Assembly: GCF_031453995.1 (NCBI RefSeq)
Contig: NZ_JAVDPZ010000007.1
Location: 1 to 64,000, forward strand
Source: Nitrobacter vulgaris
GTDB taxonomy: Bacteria; Pseudomonadota; Alphaproteobacteria; Rhizobiales; Xanthobacteraceae
Direction of reading: 5' to 3'
DNA: 64,000 nucleotides
Shown one piece after another: positions 35,295 through 44,092 of this stretch (its first letter is position 1; each line of letters opens with the position of its first letter). The notes under the pieces are model-generated. The model was not told the DNA's origin and did no database searches. It was given only the letters and a program-made list of their open reading frames with translations. The position numbers were made by a program, and so were the translations under genes.

Positions 35295-36239
35295 TCAGGC
35301 TGAGGTGAGTTCAGACGGGAGCCGGAATTCGATGTTTTCTTCCCGTCCCGGCAGTACCGAGACGGCTATCGGCCCGATGCGCTTCAAGGCCTCAATAACG
35401 TCGTCGACAAGGACCTCCGGAGCCGAGGCACCGGCCGTAATGCCCACGGCTTTCGCCCCTTTCAACCACTCCGCGTTGAGTTCGCTGCCATCAGCGATGA
35501 GGTAACTTGCAACGCCGACTTCGGTGCCGATTTCGCGCAGCCGGTTCGAATTTGAACTGTTGGCTGCCCCGACCACTAGAATAACGTCCACCAGCTTGCT
35601 GAGGTCCCTTACCGCAGATTGCCGATTCTGTGTTGCATAGCAGATATCGCGTGTGTCGGGACCCTGAATATCGGTGAAACGCTGCTGGAGTGCGAGAATG
35701 ATGTCCTTGGTGTCGTCAACGCTGAGCGTCGTCTGGGTGATATAGGCCACCGGCGTATCGGACGGCAGCGTCAGGGCCGCGACGTCATCCACATCCTGAA
35801 CAAGCAGGACGGGGCCTGGAACCTGTCCCATAGTTCCCTCAACCTCAGGATGGCCAGCGTGGCCAATTAAGATCAGGGTTCGCCCCTTGGACGTGTAGCG
35901 TTTGCCTTGGTTGTGAACCTTGGTGACCAGCGGGCAGGTGGCGTTGAGCACGGGCAGGCCGCGAGCAAAAGCTTCTTCTTCCACGCTCCGCGCAACGCCG
36001 TGAGCGCTGAACACGGTAACAGCCTTCGGCGGAACCTCCGACAGATCCTCGACGAAAATTGCCCCTTTATCTTTCAGGCTTTCCACAACGTACTTATTGT
36101 GAACGATCTCGTGGCGGACATACACTGGGGGGCCGTACTTCTCCAGCGCGCGCTCGACGATCTCGATCGCGCGGACGACGCCTGCGCAGAATCCACGCGG
36201 CTGTGCCAGCAGAATTTCAATTGGACGAGGATCAGTCAA
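35295..36239 (-). CDS. ispH: 4-hydroxy-3-methylbut-2-enyl diphosphate reductase IspH
   Basis: A 314-residue iron-sulfur enzyme of the last MEP-pathway step, yielding IPP and DMAPP, the precursors of the squalene made by the adjacent operon. The three cluster Cys are C18 (QPRGFCAGVVRAI), C102 (NATCPLVTKVH) and C200 (RDICYATQNRQ). Substrate His residues are in VRHEIVHNKYVV and FSAHGVARS. It appears to be first gene of an ispH-hpnH unit. A possible promoter (TTCAGT-N17-CATAAT on the minus strand, 36254-36282) lies just upstream. Confidence 0.96.
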   Translation of the reverse strand: MTDPRPIEILLAQPRGFCAGVVRAIEIVERALEKYGPPVYVRHEIVHNKYVVESLKDKGAIFVEDLSEVPPKAVTVFSAHGVARSVEEEAFARGLPVLNATCPLVTKVHNQGKRYTSKGRTLILIGHAGHPEVEGTMGQVPGPVLLVQDVDDVAALTLPSDTPVAYITQTTLSVDDTKDIILALQQRFTDIQGPDTRDICYATQNRQSAVRDLSKLVDVILVVGAANSSNSNRLREIGTEVGVASYLIADGSELNAEWLKGAKAVGITAGASAPEVLVDDVIEALKRIGPIAVSVLPGREENIEFRLPSELTSA

Positions 36240-36667
36240 TTTGCACCTTATGCATTATGCTGTAACTCCACATAGAACTGAACGTTCTTCTAAATAATCC
36301 CACGCGCCTTCAAGAAATGTCACAGGTATATAATCTGCGGGTCGCGCTCTCTGGATTTCAACGCTATGATATATATGGCCTTTGCGTCAGAACAAAACGT
36401 TGCAATGACGCAGGCTTTTTAGCCGACGATTGATCCGGAACTGGAATTTCCGGTATTATGATATGGGGTACCCGCCCGAATGGCCCTCACTGATTCGTCA
36501 CTTGCCGTCCGCGGAGTCAACGATATCAAAGCGCTTGAATCGTCGGCAAATCTCCCGAACTAGAACCCACCGCAGGTGTTGCGCACCTTATTCTCTGAAA
36601 TAGCATACAAAAGTCGTTAGATCCGGCAGAAGAACCGGGCCGGGTCCGTTCATGTGCGTATACGTAC
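36240..36667. promoter_or_regulatory. Divergent control region between ispH and hpnN
   Basis: 428 bases without a gene. Toward ispH: TTCAGT-N17-CATAAT (minus strand, 36254-36282). Toward hpnN: TTGATC (36430-36435), 18 bases, TATTAT (36454-36459), about 200 bases before the gene. A TATAAT also occurs at 36329-36334 without a good -35 partner. The A+T-rich character here exceeds its surroundings. A 20-base palindrome covers the hpnN start (36651-36670). Confidence 0.4.
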
Positions 36668-36670
36668 ATG
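36651..36670. promoter_or_regulatory. 20-bp palindrome over the hpnN start codon
   Basis: CATGTGCGTA followed by TACGTACATG is a palindrome with a single mismatched pair. Its last three bases are the ATG of hpnN. Such a site could be an operator or an mRNA hairpin hiding the start. If translation instead begins at the GTG 36689 the palindrome is wholly upstream. Confidence 0.4.
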
Positions 36671-39277
36671 GTAGCAGAAAGAAAGAATGTGCTGACAGGT
36701 ATTGTTGTTTCGATCGTTAAGGCTTGCACACGGTTTGCTTGGGTTACTGCGTTGGTTGCGATCGTGCTGGCCGCCGGTGCTGTCTTCTATTCGGCGAAGT
36801 ACTTTGAAATAAACACTGATATCAATAAGTTAATTTCGCCTGATCTGGATTGGCGGCAGCGTGACATTGCTTTCGAGAAGGCGTTCGACCAGGAAAGACT
36901 GATCCTTGCGGTCGTGGAGGCCCCCACGGCGGAATTTGCCAGCACTGCCGGTGCCATGCTGGCCGCGAGACTCAAGAACGACCACCGCAATTTCGAATCG
37001 GTTCAGCTACTCGGCGGAGGGCCGTTTTTCGAACGGAACGGCCTGTTGTTCCTTCCCACTGAGGAGGTCAAACAGCTCACGGGCCAGTTTGGCGAGGCCG
37101 CGCCGCTGGTCGAGATCATGGCCGGCGATCCGAGCTTGCGCGGGCTGACCGCTGCGCTCGAAACGGCGCTGGTCGGCTTGAAGCGGGGTCAGTTCGAGCT
37201 GGACAGCACGGCGCGGCCGTTCTCGGCGATTGCCCAGAGCGTTGAGGACGTCCTGACCAAGGGAAGCGGCACCTTCTCCTGGCGTCAGCTCGCAAGCGAC
37301 CAGCCCCTGGCCGCTTCCGATCTCCGCTCGCTGATCCAGATCAAGCCGTACCTCGATTTCAATGCGCTCGAGCCGGGCAAGGATGCCACCGATGCGATCC
37401 GTAGAGCCGCCTTCGATCTGGATCTTGCCGGCAAGTTTAGTGCGCGCGTCCGACTGACCGGGCCGGTGCCGATCGCCAATGAGGAATTCGCCACCGTGCA
37501 GGAGGGCGCCATCGTCAACGGCGTGGGTACGGTGGTGATCGTGCTGGTGATCCTTTGGCTGGCGTTGCGCTCGCCGAAAATCATCTTCGCGGTGTTTGCG
37601 ACGCTGTTCGTCGGACTCGCGGTCACGACGGCGGTCGGCCTCATGATGGTGACATCGCTCAATCTGCTGTCGATCGCCTTTGCCGTGCTGTTTATCGGCC
37701 TCGGCGTTGATTTCGGCATTCAGTACAGCGTCCGCTACCGTTCCGAGCGGTTCAAGACCGACGATCTGGAAAAGGCGTTGTTGGTGGCGGCGAAGCGTTC
37801 CTCGGTCCCGCTGTCGCTGGCGGCGATGGCGACTGCGGCGGGTTTCCTGTCGTTCCTGCCGACGGATTACAAGGGTGTGTCGGAACTCGGCAGAATCGCC
37901 GGCGTGGGTATGTTGATCGCGTTTCTCACAAGCATCACCGTTCTTCCCGCGTTGCTGCGTCTTCTGAACCCGCCGGGTGAGAAAGAGCCGGTCGGCTACG
38001 CGTTTTTGGCCCCGCTCGACCGTTTTCTCGAAGACTATCGCGTGGCGATCGTCGGCGGCACGATTGCAGTTGTCATTCTCGGAGCGCCAGCGCTTTACTT
38101 CCTGCGCTTCGATTTCAATCCGATCCACCTAAGGAGCTCAAAGGTCGAATCGATCGCCACATATCTGGATTTGCGGAGAGATCCCGATACCGGCGCGAAC
38201 GCCATCAACGTGATGGTCAAGTCCGAGCAGGAAGCTCAGCAGGTCGAGGCCCGGCTCGCCGAAGTGCCTGAAGTTGCACGCACCCGGTCGCTCGATAGCT
38301 TTGTCCCGGCTGACCAGCCTGAGAAACTCAAGCTGATTGCGCGAGGCGCTAAAATTCTTGGTCCAGCGCTCAATCCGGATTCGATTGATCCGCCGCCCTC
38401 CGACGAGGAGAATGTCGATGCGCTGAAGAGCACCGCCGATAGTCTGCGGAAAGCGGCCGGCACTCATCAGGGACCGGGTGCCGCGGCCGCAAAGCGGCTG
38501 GCTGACGATCTTACCCGGCTGGCCGATTCGAACGAAGCCATGCGTGAAAAAGCGCAAGCCACCTTCGTCGAACCGCTCAAGATCATGTTCGAACAGCTTC
38601 GAAATTTACTGAAGGCCGAACCTGTCACCCTTGAATCCTTGCCGCCGGATTTCGTGAAGCTCTGGAAGAGCGAAGACGGCATTACGCGCGTCGAAGTGTT
38701 GCCGCGCGGAGATCCGGACCACAATGAGACGCTGCGAAAATTTGCCAGCGCTGTGCTCGCGGCTGCGCCCAACGCCATCGGCGGGCCGGTATCGATTCTC
38801 AAGTCCGGCGACACCATCGTTAAGGCGTTTATCGAGGCGGGACTCTGGGCTTTGATCTCCATCAGCATCCTGCTCTGGCTGGCACTACGCCGAATTACCG
38901 ATGTGCTGCTGACACTGGTGCCGCTGCTGGTGGCGGGAGCGGTGACGCTCGAGATCTGCGTGATGATCGGGCTTCCTCTCAACTTCGCCAACATTGTCGC
39001 GTTGCCGTTGCTGCTCGGCGTCGGCGTGGCGTTCAAGATTTATTATGTTACGGCCTGGCGATCCGGCAGAACGAACCTGCTGCAATCAAGCCTCACGCGG
39101 GCGATCTTCTTCAGCGCCCTGACAACCGCGACCGCTTTCGGTAGCCTGTGGTTGTCGAGTCATCCGGGCACGGCAAGCATGGGTAAGCTACTGGCGCTGT
39201 CGCTCATCACCACCCTTGCCGCGGTGCTCTTGTTTCAGCCCGCGTTAATGGGCCGTCCCCGCGATGTCGGGAAGTAG
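36668..39277 (+). CDS. hpnN: Hopanoid transporter HpnN (RND superfamily)
   Basis: An 869-residue RND-type inner-membrane transporter. HpnN is required in Rhodopseudomonas palustris to move hopanoids to the outer membrane. Helix 1 is about residues 20-41; then a first periplasmic domain, a helix bundle with LFIGLGVDFGIQYSVRYRSE, a second large periplasmic domain rich in helices (about 520-690), and a second bundle (NFANIVALPLLLGVGVAFKI). Only one proton-relay-like Asp (GVDFGI) is obvious, as in HpnN. ATG 36668 or GTG 36689 may be the start. Its 3' end overlaps the convergent gene by 33 bases. Confidence 0.93.
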   Translation: MVAERKNVLTGIVVSIVKACTRFAWVTALVAIVLAAGAVFYSAKYFEINTDINKLISPDLDWRQRDIAFEKAFDQERLILAVVEAPTAEFASTAGAMLAARLKNDHRNFESVQLLGGGPFFERNGLLFLPTEEVKQLTGQFGEAAPLVEIMAGDPSLRGLTAALETALVGLKRGQFELDSTARPFSAIAQSVEDVLTKGSGTFSWRQLASDQPLAASDLRSLIQIKPYLDFNALEPGKDATDAIRRAAFDLDLAGKFSARVRLTGPVPIANEEFATVQEGAIVNGVGTVVIVLVILWLALRSPKIIFAVFATLFVGLAVTTAVGLMMVTSLNLLSIAFAVLFIGLGVDFGIQYSVRYRSERFKTDDLEKALLVAAKRSSVPLSLAAMATAAGFLSFLPTDYKGVSELGRIAGVGMLIAFLTSITVLPALLRLLNPPGEKEPVGYAFLAPLDRFLEDYRVAIVGGTIAVVILGAPALYFLRFDFNPIHLRSSKVESIATYLDLRRDPDTGANAINVMVKSEQEAQQVEARLAEVPEVARTRSLDSFVPADQPEKLKLIARGAKILGPALNPDSIDPPPSDEENVDALKSTADSLRKAAGTHQGPGAAAAKRLADDLTRLADSNEAMREKAQATFVEPLKIMFEQLRNLLKAEPVTLESLPPDFVKLWKSEDGITRVEVLPRGDPDHNETLRKFASAVLAAAPNAIGGPVSILKSGDTIVKAFIEAGLWALISISILLWLALRRITDVLLTLVPLLVAGAVTLEICVMIGLPLNFANIVALPLLLGVGVAFKIYYVTAWRSGRTNLLQSSLTRAIFFSALTTATAFGSLWLSSHPGTASMGKLLALSLITTLAAVLLFQPALMGRPRDVGK

Positions 39278-39874
39278 ACAGATATCGCCGACAGGATCGG
39301 TCGGCGGGGTGGCACTGGTAGCGGACTTTTGACCGATGGTCTTGTGCGCAGACTTCGATGGAGCGGTCTTGGCCATGCCTGCCTTCGGCGCGGTGCTGGC
39401 AGGACTGTGACTGTTGGACGGGCTGCTTGGAATCGGGGGGGCGGCGCGGGTCCAGGTCTCGCCGCCGCATAGGATGCCGAGCATGCAACCCTTGATCTCG
39501 AGCTTATCAGGGTCCAGCAGACGGATGCTGGCCGTTTGAAGCCGGCCGGTGGTTTTCGCGTCGTAGACCTGCCCCTCCCAAAGATCTTCGTTCGCTTTTT
39601 TCTTCATATCAAACAGCAATGGCATGCCGAGCGTGGGCCGGGTTTGCTTGGCGTGGTCGGCATTATTGCTGTCGACGCCCGGCTCTTTTTCCCAGGAGAT
39701 CGCACCCCACATGCTGCCCTTGCATTCGGCCACCCGGACTTTGGCGACCCCGTCGGCAACCAGCCAATCCCCGGTGGGATCACCCGCGAGAGCGGACCCT
39801 AATCCCGCTGTCACCAGAGCGGTTGCGACAAGGGAGGAAATAGCGGAAGTTCTGCAATAATCTAAAATGCGCAT
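39245..39874 (-). CDS. DUF2147-like secreted protein
   Basis: A 209-residue protein with a signal peptide ending near ALA|GD (ISSLVATALVTAGLGSALA). The domain GDWLVADGVAKVRVAECKGS then GAISWEKEPGVD ... GRLQTASIRLLDPDKLEIKG has the DUF2147 pattern (WL..dG.A.v.i..C.g.l.G.I.W). A Ser/Thr/Ala/Lys-rich C-terminal tail follows. DUF2147 proteins are periplasmic and of unknown function. It is convergent with hpnN, overlapping its end by 33 bases. Confidence 0.85.
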   Translation of the reverse strand: MRILDYCRTSAISSLVATALVTAGLGSALAGDPTGDWLVADGVAKVRVAECKGSMWGAISWEKEPGVDSNNADHAKQTRPTLGMPLLFDMKKKANEDLWEGQVYDAKTTGRLQTASIRLLDPDKLEIKGCMLGILCGGETWTRAAPPIPSSPSNSHSPASTAPKAGMAKTAPSKSAHKTIGQKSATSATPPTDPVGDICLLPDIAGTAH

Positions 39875-40007
39875 GGTGTGTCCTGGGCGCTGCAACATGT
39901 TTTCAAGCCTGTGCTTAAGTAGAAGGGCTGGGGATCACTGACAAAGTCAAATACCGTGTTCGTGCTTTTCAGTTGACGAAGCGACCATCAACCGAACTAT
40001 GTAGCGG

Positions 40008-41399
40008 ATGCTATATCCAAATCTAGACGTTTCCGAGATGTTTGTGGAACGGCAGGCGCAGCGCAGCGCGATGCATGTCCGCCACCTCAATGAACAGCTT
40101 GTCAGGGTTCTGAAGACCATCGGCTACGACGTTGGTTTCCAAAGTGGGCAGGGCCAATATCTGGTCGATCGCGAGGGCGCACGTTACCTTGATCTATTGA
40201 GCGGATTTGGCGTTTTTGCGATTGGTCGGAACCATCCTGTGTTGCGGAATGCCCTGAAAGGCGTCCTCGACAGTGATCTCCCCAACCTTGTGCAAATGGA
40301 TGTCTCCACGCTGGCCGGTGTTTTGGCTGAGCGGCTGCTCGTTCACGTTCCCTACCTCGACAAGGTCTTTTTTGCGAATTCCGGAGCGGAAAGCGTCGAG
40401 GCCGCCATCAAATTCGCGCGTGTCGCCACCGGACGGACGGGCATCGTTTACTGCGATCATGGCTACCACGGACTGACCTATGGCGCGCTCTCGCTGACAG
40501 ACGACAAGAATTTCCGCGGCGGATTCGAGCCGCTGCTGCCCGATTGCAAAGTGATTCCCTTTAACGATCTCGCCGCGCTGGAGCAAACGTTGTCGTCGCG
40601 CCAGATCGCGGCCTTCATCGTCGAGCCGATCCAGGGCAAGGGCGTCAACATGCCCACCGATGAATTCCTGCCGGGAGCTGCCGCGCTGTGTCGGAAATAT
40701 GGCACGCTGTTCGTGGCGGATGAGATTCAAACCGGCATCGGCCGGACCGGACGGTTTCTGGCCGTCGAGCACTGGAACGTCGAGCCGGATATGGTGCTGC
40801 TGGCGAAGGCGTTGTCCGGCGGTCATGTGCCGATCGGCGTGGTGCTGACCCGGAAGCACATCTTCGACAAAATATTCAACCGGATGGATCGCGCCGTCGT
40901 GCACGGCTCGACGTTCGCCAAAAACGATCTCGCGATGGCGGCAGGCATCGCCACGCTTGAAGTGCTGAAGGCCGAGAAACTGGTCGAGAATGCCGCGCGG
41001 CGCGGCGCGGAATTGCAATTGGCGCTCAACCGCATGGTGCCGGGTTACGAGCTTCTGAAGGAGGTCCGCGGCAAGGGCCTGATGATCGGCGTTGAGTTCG
41101 GGCCGCCGAAATCGCTGCGACTGAGGGCATCGTGGAATCTGCTGGAGACTGCCAACAAGGGCCTGTTCTGCCAGCTTATCACCGTGCCCTTGTTCAAGGA
41201 TCACAAGATACTCACCCAGGTCGCCGGTCACGGCAGCCATACGATCAAGCTGCTGCCGCCGCTCATCATCAATGATGAAGATTGCAAGTGGATCGAGACC
41301 TCATTCGACAGCGTCATTGCCGCAAGCCATCAGGTTCCAGGCGCGATCTGGTCACTCGGCAAGACTTTGATGGATAATGCCGTTCGCAAGTCGGCGTGA
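40008..41399 (+). CDS. hpnO: Hopanoid aminotransferase HpnO
   Basis: A 463-residue class III PLP aminotransferase. HpnO aminates ribosylhopane-derived aldehyde to give aminobacteriohopanetriol. PLP-phosphate site: ANSGAESVEAAIKFAR; DEIQTGIGRTGRF holds the cofactor-binding Asp; the Schiff-base lysine is K267 (LLAKALSGGHVPIG). The long C-terminal part (LLPPLIINDEDCKWIETSFD) is as in HpnO. Position in an hpn locus supports the name over acetylornithine aminotransferase. Confidence 0.92.
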   Translation: MLYPNLDVSEMFVERQAQRSAMHVRHLNEQLVRVLKTIGYDVGFQSGQGQYLVDREGARYLDLLSGFGVFAIGRNHPVLRNALKGVLDSDLPNLVQMDVSTLAGVLAERLLVHVPYLDKVFFANSGAESVEAAIKFARVATGRTGIVYCDHGYHGLTYGALSLTDDKNFRGGFEPLLPDCKVIPFNDLAALEQTLSSRQIAAFIVEPIQGKGVNMPTDEFLPGAAALCRKYGTLFVADEIQTGIGRTGRFLAVEHWNVEPDMVLLAKALSGGHVPIGVVLTRKHIFDKIFNRMDRAVVHGSTFAKNDLAMAAGIATLEVLKAEKLVENAARRGAELQLALNRMVPGYELLKEVRGKGLMIGVEFGPPKSLRLRASWNLLETANKGLFCQLITVPLFKDHKILTQVAGHGSHTIKLLPPLIINDEDCKWIETSFDSVIAASHQVPGAIWSLGKTLMDNAVRKSA

Positions 41400-41459
41400 C
41401 GCCCTTTCGTCGGCTGAAAATGCTTTAGCGAAGATCCTCGCAACCCGATCGGAAACAAA

Positions 41460-42629
41460 ATGCCTATCGTCAACCGCGTTGCCGATCTGCAATCCGAAAT
41501 CGCTGGCTGGCGCAGGGATATCCACGCGCAGCCGGAGCTTCTGTACGACGTTCCTCGCACCGCCGCGTTCGTGGCCGACCGCTTGCGGGAATTCGGCTGC
41601 GACGAGATCGTGACCGGGCTCGGCAGGACCGGCGTCGTCGGCGTCATCAAGGGCAGACGCCCCGGTGGCGGGGAAGTCAAGGTGATCGGTCTGCGTGCCG
41701 ATATGGACGCGCTGCCAATTCAAGAGGAAACCGATTTACCTTACGCCTCGAAGACAGCCGGCAAGATGCATGCCTGCGGCCATGACGGCCATACGGCGAT
41801 GTTGCTCGGTGCCGCGCGTTATCTCGCGGAGACGCGGAATTTCGCCGGCGAGGCGGTCGTGATCTTTCAGCCGGCGGAAGAGGGCGGCGCTGGTGCCGCG
41901 GCGATGATCAAGGACGGGCTGATGGATCGTTTCAGGATTGATCAGGTCTATGGCATGCACAACAATCCTGGACTGCCGCTCGGCGCCTTCTCCATCCGGC
42001 CGGGGCCTATCATGGCGGCGACCGACAGCGTCGATTTCAGGATCGAGGGCCACGGCGGCCACGCCGCGCGTCCGCATCTCTGTATTGATCCGGTGCTGGC
42101 CGGCTCGCAGCTTGTCGTTGCCCTGCAATCGATCGTGTCGCGCAATGTCGATCCGTTGGAATCGGCGGTGATTTCCGTATGTGAGTTCCACGCCGGCAGT
42201 ACCAGCAACGTCATTCCCCAAACGGCAGAGCTGCGCGGAACGGTCCGCACCCTGAGGGCGGATATTCGCGACTTGATGGAAAAACGGATTCGAGAGGTCG
42301 CCGCCGGCGTGGCGCTGACGACCGGCGCCAGGATCCATGTCAAATTCAGGCGCGGCTATCCGGTCACGGTGAATCACCCCGAGCAGACAGATACCGCGAT
42401 CAGGATCGCAAAAGAGATTGCTGGCGATAATAATGTACACGGGACGCCGCCGATGATGGGCGCGGAGGATTTCGCCTATATGCTGGAAGCGCGGCCCGGC
42501 GCCTTCATCTTCATCGGCAATGGCGACAGCGCGGGCCTGCATCATCCCGCTTACAACTTCAACGACGACGCCATCGTGTACGGCACGTCGTACTGGATCA
42601 GGCTGGTCGAGACCACGCTGGCGGCATAA
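41460..42629 (+). CDS. M20-family amidohydrolase (hippurate hydrolase-like)
   Basis: A 389-residue metal-dependent aminoacylase/amidohydrolase. Metal ligands lie in GLRADMDALPIQEET and KMHACGHDGHTAMLLGAARY (His104, His108); catalytic Glu-Glu in QPAEEGGAGAA. The dimerisation domain opens EGHGGHAARPHLCIDPV. It ends AYMLEARPGAFIFIGNG and NFNDDAIVYGTSYW. Members deacylate N-acyl amino acids. It follows hpnO by 60 bases on the same strand; a role in hopanoid metabolism is not indicated. Confidence 0.92.
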   Translation: MPIVNRVADLQSEIAGWRRDIHAQPELLYDVPRTAAFVADRLREFGCDEIVTGLGRTGVVGVIKGRRPGGGEVKVIGLRADMDALPIQEETDLPYASKTAGKMHACGHDGHTAMLLGAARYLAETRNFAGEAVVIFQPAEEGGAGAAAMIKDGLMDRFRIDQVYGMHNNPGLPLGAFSIRPGPIMAATDSVDFRIEGHGGHAARPHLCIDPVLAGSQLVVALQSIVSRNVDPLESAVISVCEFHAGSTSNVIPQTAELRGTVRTLRADIRDLMEKRIREVAAGVALTTGARIHVKFRRGYPVTVNHPEQTDTAIRIAKEIAGDNNVHGTPPMMGAEDFAYMLEARPGAFIFIGNGDSAGLHHPAYNFNDDAIVYGTSYWIRLVETTLAA

Positions 42630-42674
42630 GGTGCTTTGCACACAGAACTTGCTATGCGCCGCTACCAGCGGCCA

Positions 42675-43212
42675 TCACGCCGCCTTGTCGCGCTGCAGTT
42701 GTGTCGCGGCAATTTTCAGATCGCCGACAAAGCGCTCATATTCGCGGGCTCTGGCGTCCTGATCCGGCAGCCGCAGCAGATAGGACGGATGCACCGTCAC
42801 CAGCGCCTTGCGTCCGTCGGCCATGTCGATCAGCCGTCCACGTGATTTGTTGATTGGCGTGATTTTGCCGAATACGCTTTGCGCCGCGGTCGTGCCCATC
42901 GCCACCACCAGCGGCCGGATTGATTGCCGCCAGCTCGCGCTCATACCATTGGCGGCACGCCCTGATTTCCGGCGTGTTCGGCTTCTGGTGCAGTCTGATC
43001 TTGCCGCGCGGCACGAACTTGAAGTGCTTCACGGCATTGGTAACGTAAACCTTCTTGCGGTCGATTCCGGCTTCCTTGAGTGCGCGGGCAAGCATCTGTG
43101 CCGCAGCTCCATGGCTCTCCAATCCTTTGGTTTCACAAACAAAAACGAGGTTGGCGATCTTGGCGAAAGCATCGCCGGAAAGTCCTGGTTGACTCTTGGC
43201 TTTGGCCGACAT
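42675..43212 (-). pseudogene. UdgX-like uracil-DNA glycosylase, 5'-truncated and frameshifted
   Basis: Two overlapping frames together rebuild the C-terminal two thirds of a UdgX/family-4-type uracil-DNA glycosylase. The first (from 43212) gives KKVYVTNAVKHFKFVPRGK and the UdgX His segment RLHQKPNTPEIRACRQWY; about 42935 it shifts to the second frame, giving RPLVVAMGTTAAQSVFGK and ALVTVHPSYLLRLPDQDARA. The N-terminal GEQPG active-site motif is missing; the first 35 residues resemble nothing in the family. A frameshift plus missing motif means no function is likely. It starts seven bases from the LexA box. Confidence 0.8.
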
Positions 43213-43218
43213 TTACTA

Positions 43219-43233
43219 GAACATATAGTGAAC
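43219..43233. promoter_or_regulatory. LexA (SOS) box between udgX remnant and imuA
   Basis: GAAC-ATATAGT-GAAC is an exact match to the alphaproteobacterial LexA direct-repeat box (GTTC-N7-GTTC on the other strand). It lies 46 bases before the imuA ATG and 6 bases before the start of the udgX remnant. Predicts SOS induction of the mutasome. Confidence 0.85.
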
Positions 43234-43279
43234 ACTCAGGCTTGTCATCGGCTCTGATGTCACGGACGGATTTTTGATC

Positions 43280-44092
43280 ATGCCTGGAACCGGAAGCAGC
43301 GCAGGGAAGCTTGCGCGCCTGCGTGACCGCATCGCGCGCATCGAGACCGATCACGGGGGCGGAATGCCGGACCGGGTGGCGCTCGGTCATGGCGAGGCGG
43401 ATGCCGTGCTGCAGGGCGGGCTTGCGCAGGGTGCCGTGCATGAGGTGTTCGCGAAGGGGCGGCATAGCGCGGCGGCAACAGGGTTCATCGCAGGTCTTGC
43501 GCAGCGTGTCGGCAAGGATCGGCCGCTGCTCTGGGTGCGGCAGGATTTTGCCGCGCGGGAATCCGGTGCGCTGTCGATGCGTGGATGGCGGGAGATCGGC
43601 CTCGACCCCTGTCTTTTGGTGACGGTCCATGCGCCGGATGTGGAGAGCGCGTTGCGGACAGCGGCCGATGCGCTGGCCTGCGATGCGCTCGGCGTCGTGG
43701 TCATCGAGATTTGGGGGGAGACGCGTCTGTTCGATCTCGTCGCCAGCCGCAGGCTGACGCTGGCGGCGCGGGCCTCCGGCGTTACCGGGCTGCTGCTACG
43801 GGTGGCGGCAAGCCCGCTGCCTTCGACGGCGGAGACACGGTGGATCGTGCGCCCGGCGCGCTCGCCGCCAGGCGCGGCATGGCAGGCGTGGGGCGCCCCC
43901 GTGCTCGAAACACGACTTGTCCGTAATCGTCATGGCCAGACCGGCCAATGGATCATGGAGTGGAAGTGTGATGAGTGCCTCTTCCGTGACGTCTCGTTCC
44001 ATGACTCCGAGACGCATCCTCAGCCTGTGGCTGCCGCGGCTGCCGACCGACCGCATCCGGCGCGAGTTATTGCGCTCCGGCGTGCCGGCTGA
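43280..44092 (+). CDS. imuA: ImuA, SOS mutasome accessory protein
   Basis: A 270-residue RecA/SulA-like protein that works with ImuB and DnaE2 in translesion synthesis after DNA damage. Visible: ADAVLQGGLAQGAVHEVFAK, PLLWVRQDFAARESG, ALGVVVIEIWGETRLFDLVASRRL, and ETRWIVRPARSPPG. The C-terminus is low-complexity. The ATG at 43280 (MPGTGSSAGK) is chosen; a TTG two codons earlier is possible. It overlaps imuB by about 120 bases, first gene behind the LexA box. Confidence 0.9.
   Translation: MPGTGSSAGKLARLRDRIARIETDHGGGMPDRVALGHGEADAVLQGGLAQGAVHEVFAKGRHSAAATGFIAGLAQRVGKDRPLLWVRQDFAARESGALSMRGWREIGLDPCLLVTVHAPDVESALRTAADALACDALGVVVIEIWGETRLFDLVASRRLTLAARASGVTGLLLRVAASPLPSTAETRWIVRPARSPPGAAWQAWGAPVLETRLVRNRHGQTGQWIMEWKCDECLFRDVSFHDSETHPQPVAAAAADRPHPARVIALRRAG

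Noticed and set aside
36437..36461. GGAAC at 36437 as a third EcfG promoter, for hpnN
   Set aside because: No cGTT at the required spacing; the position reads ATGA.
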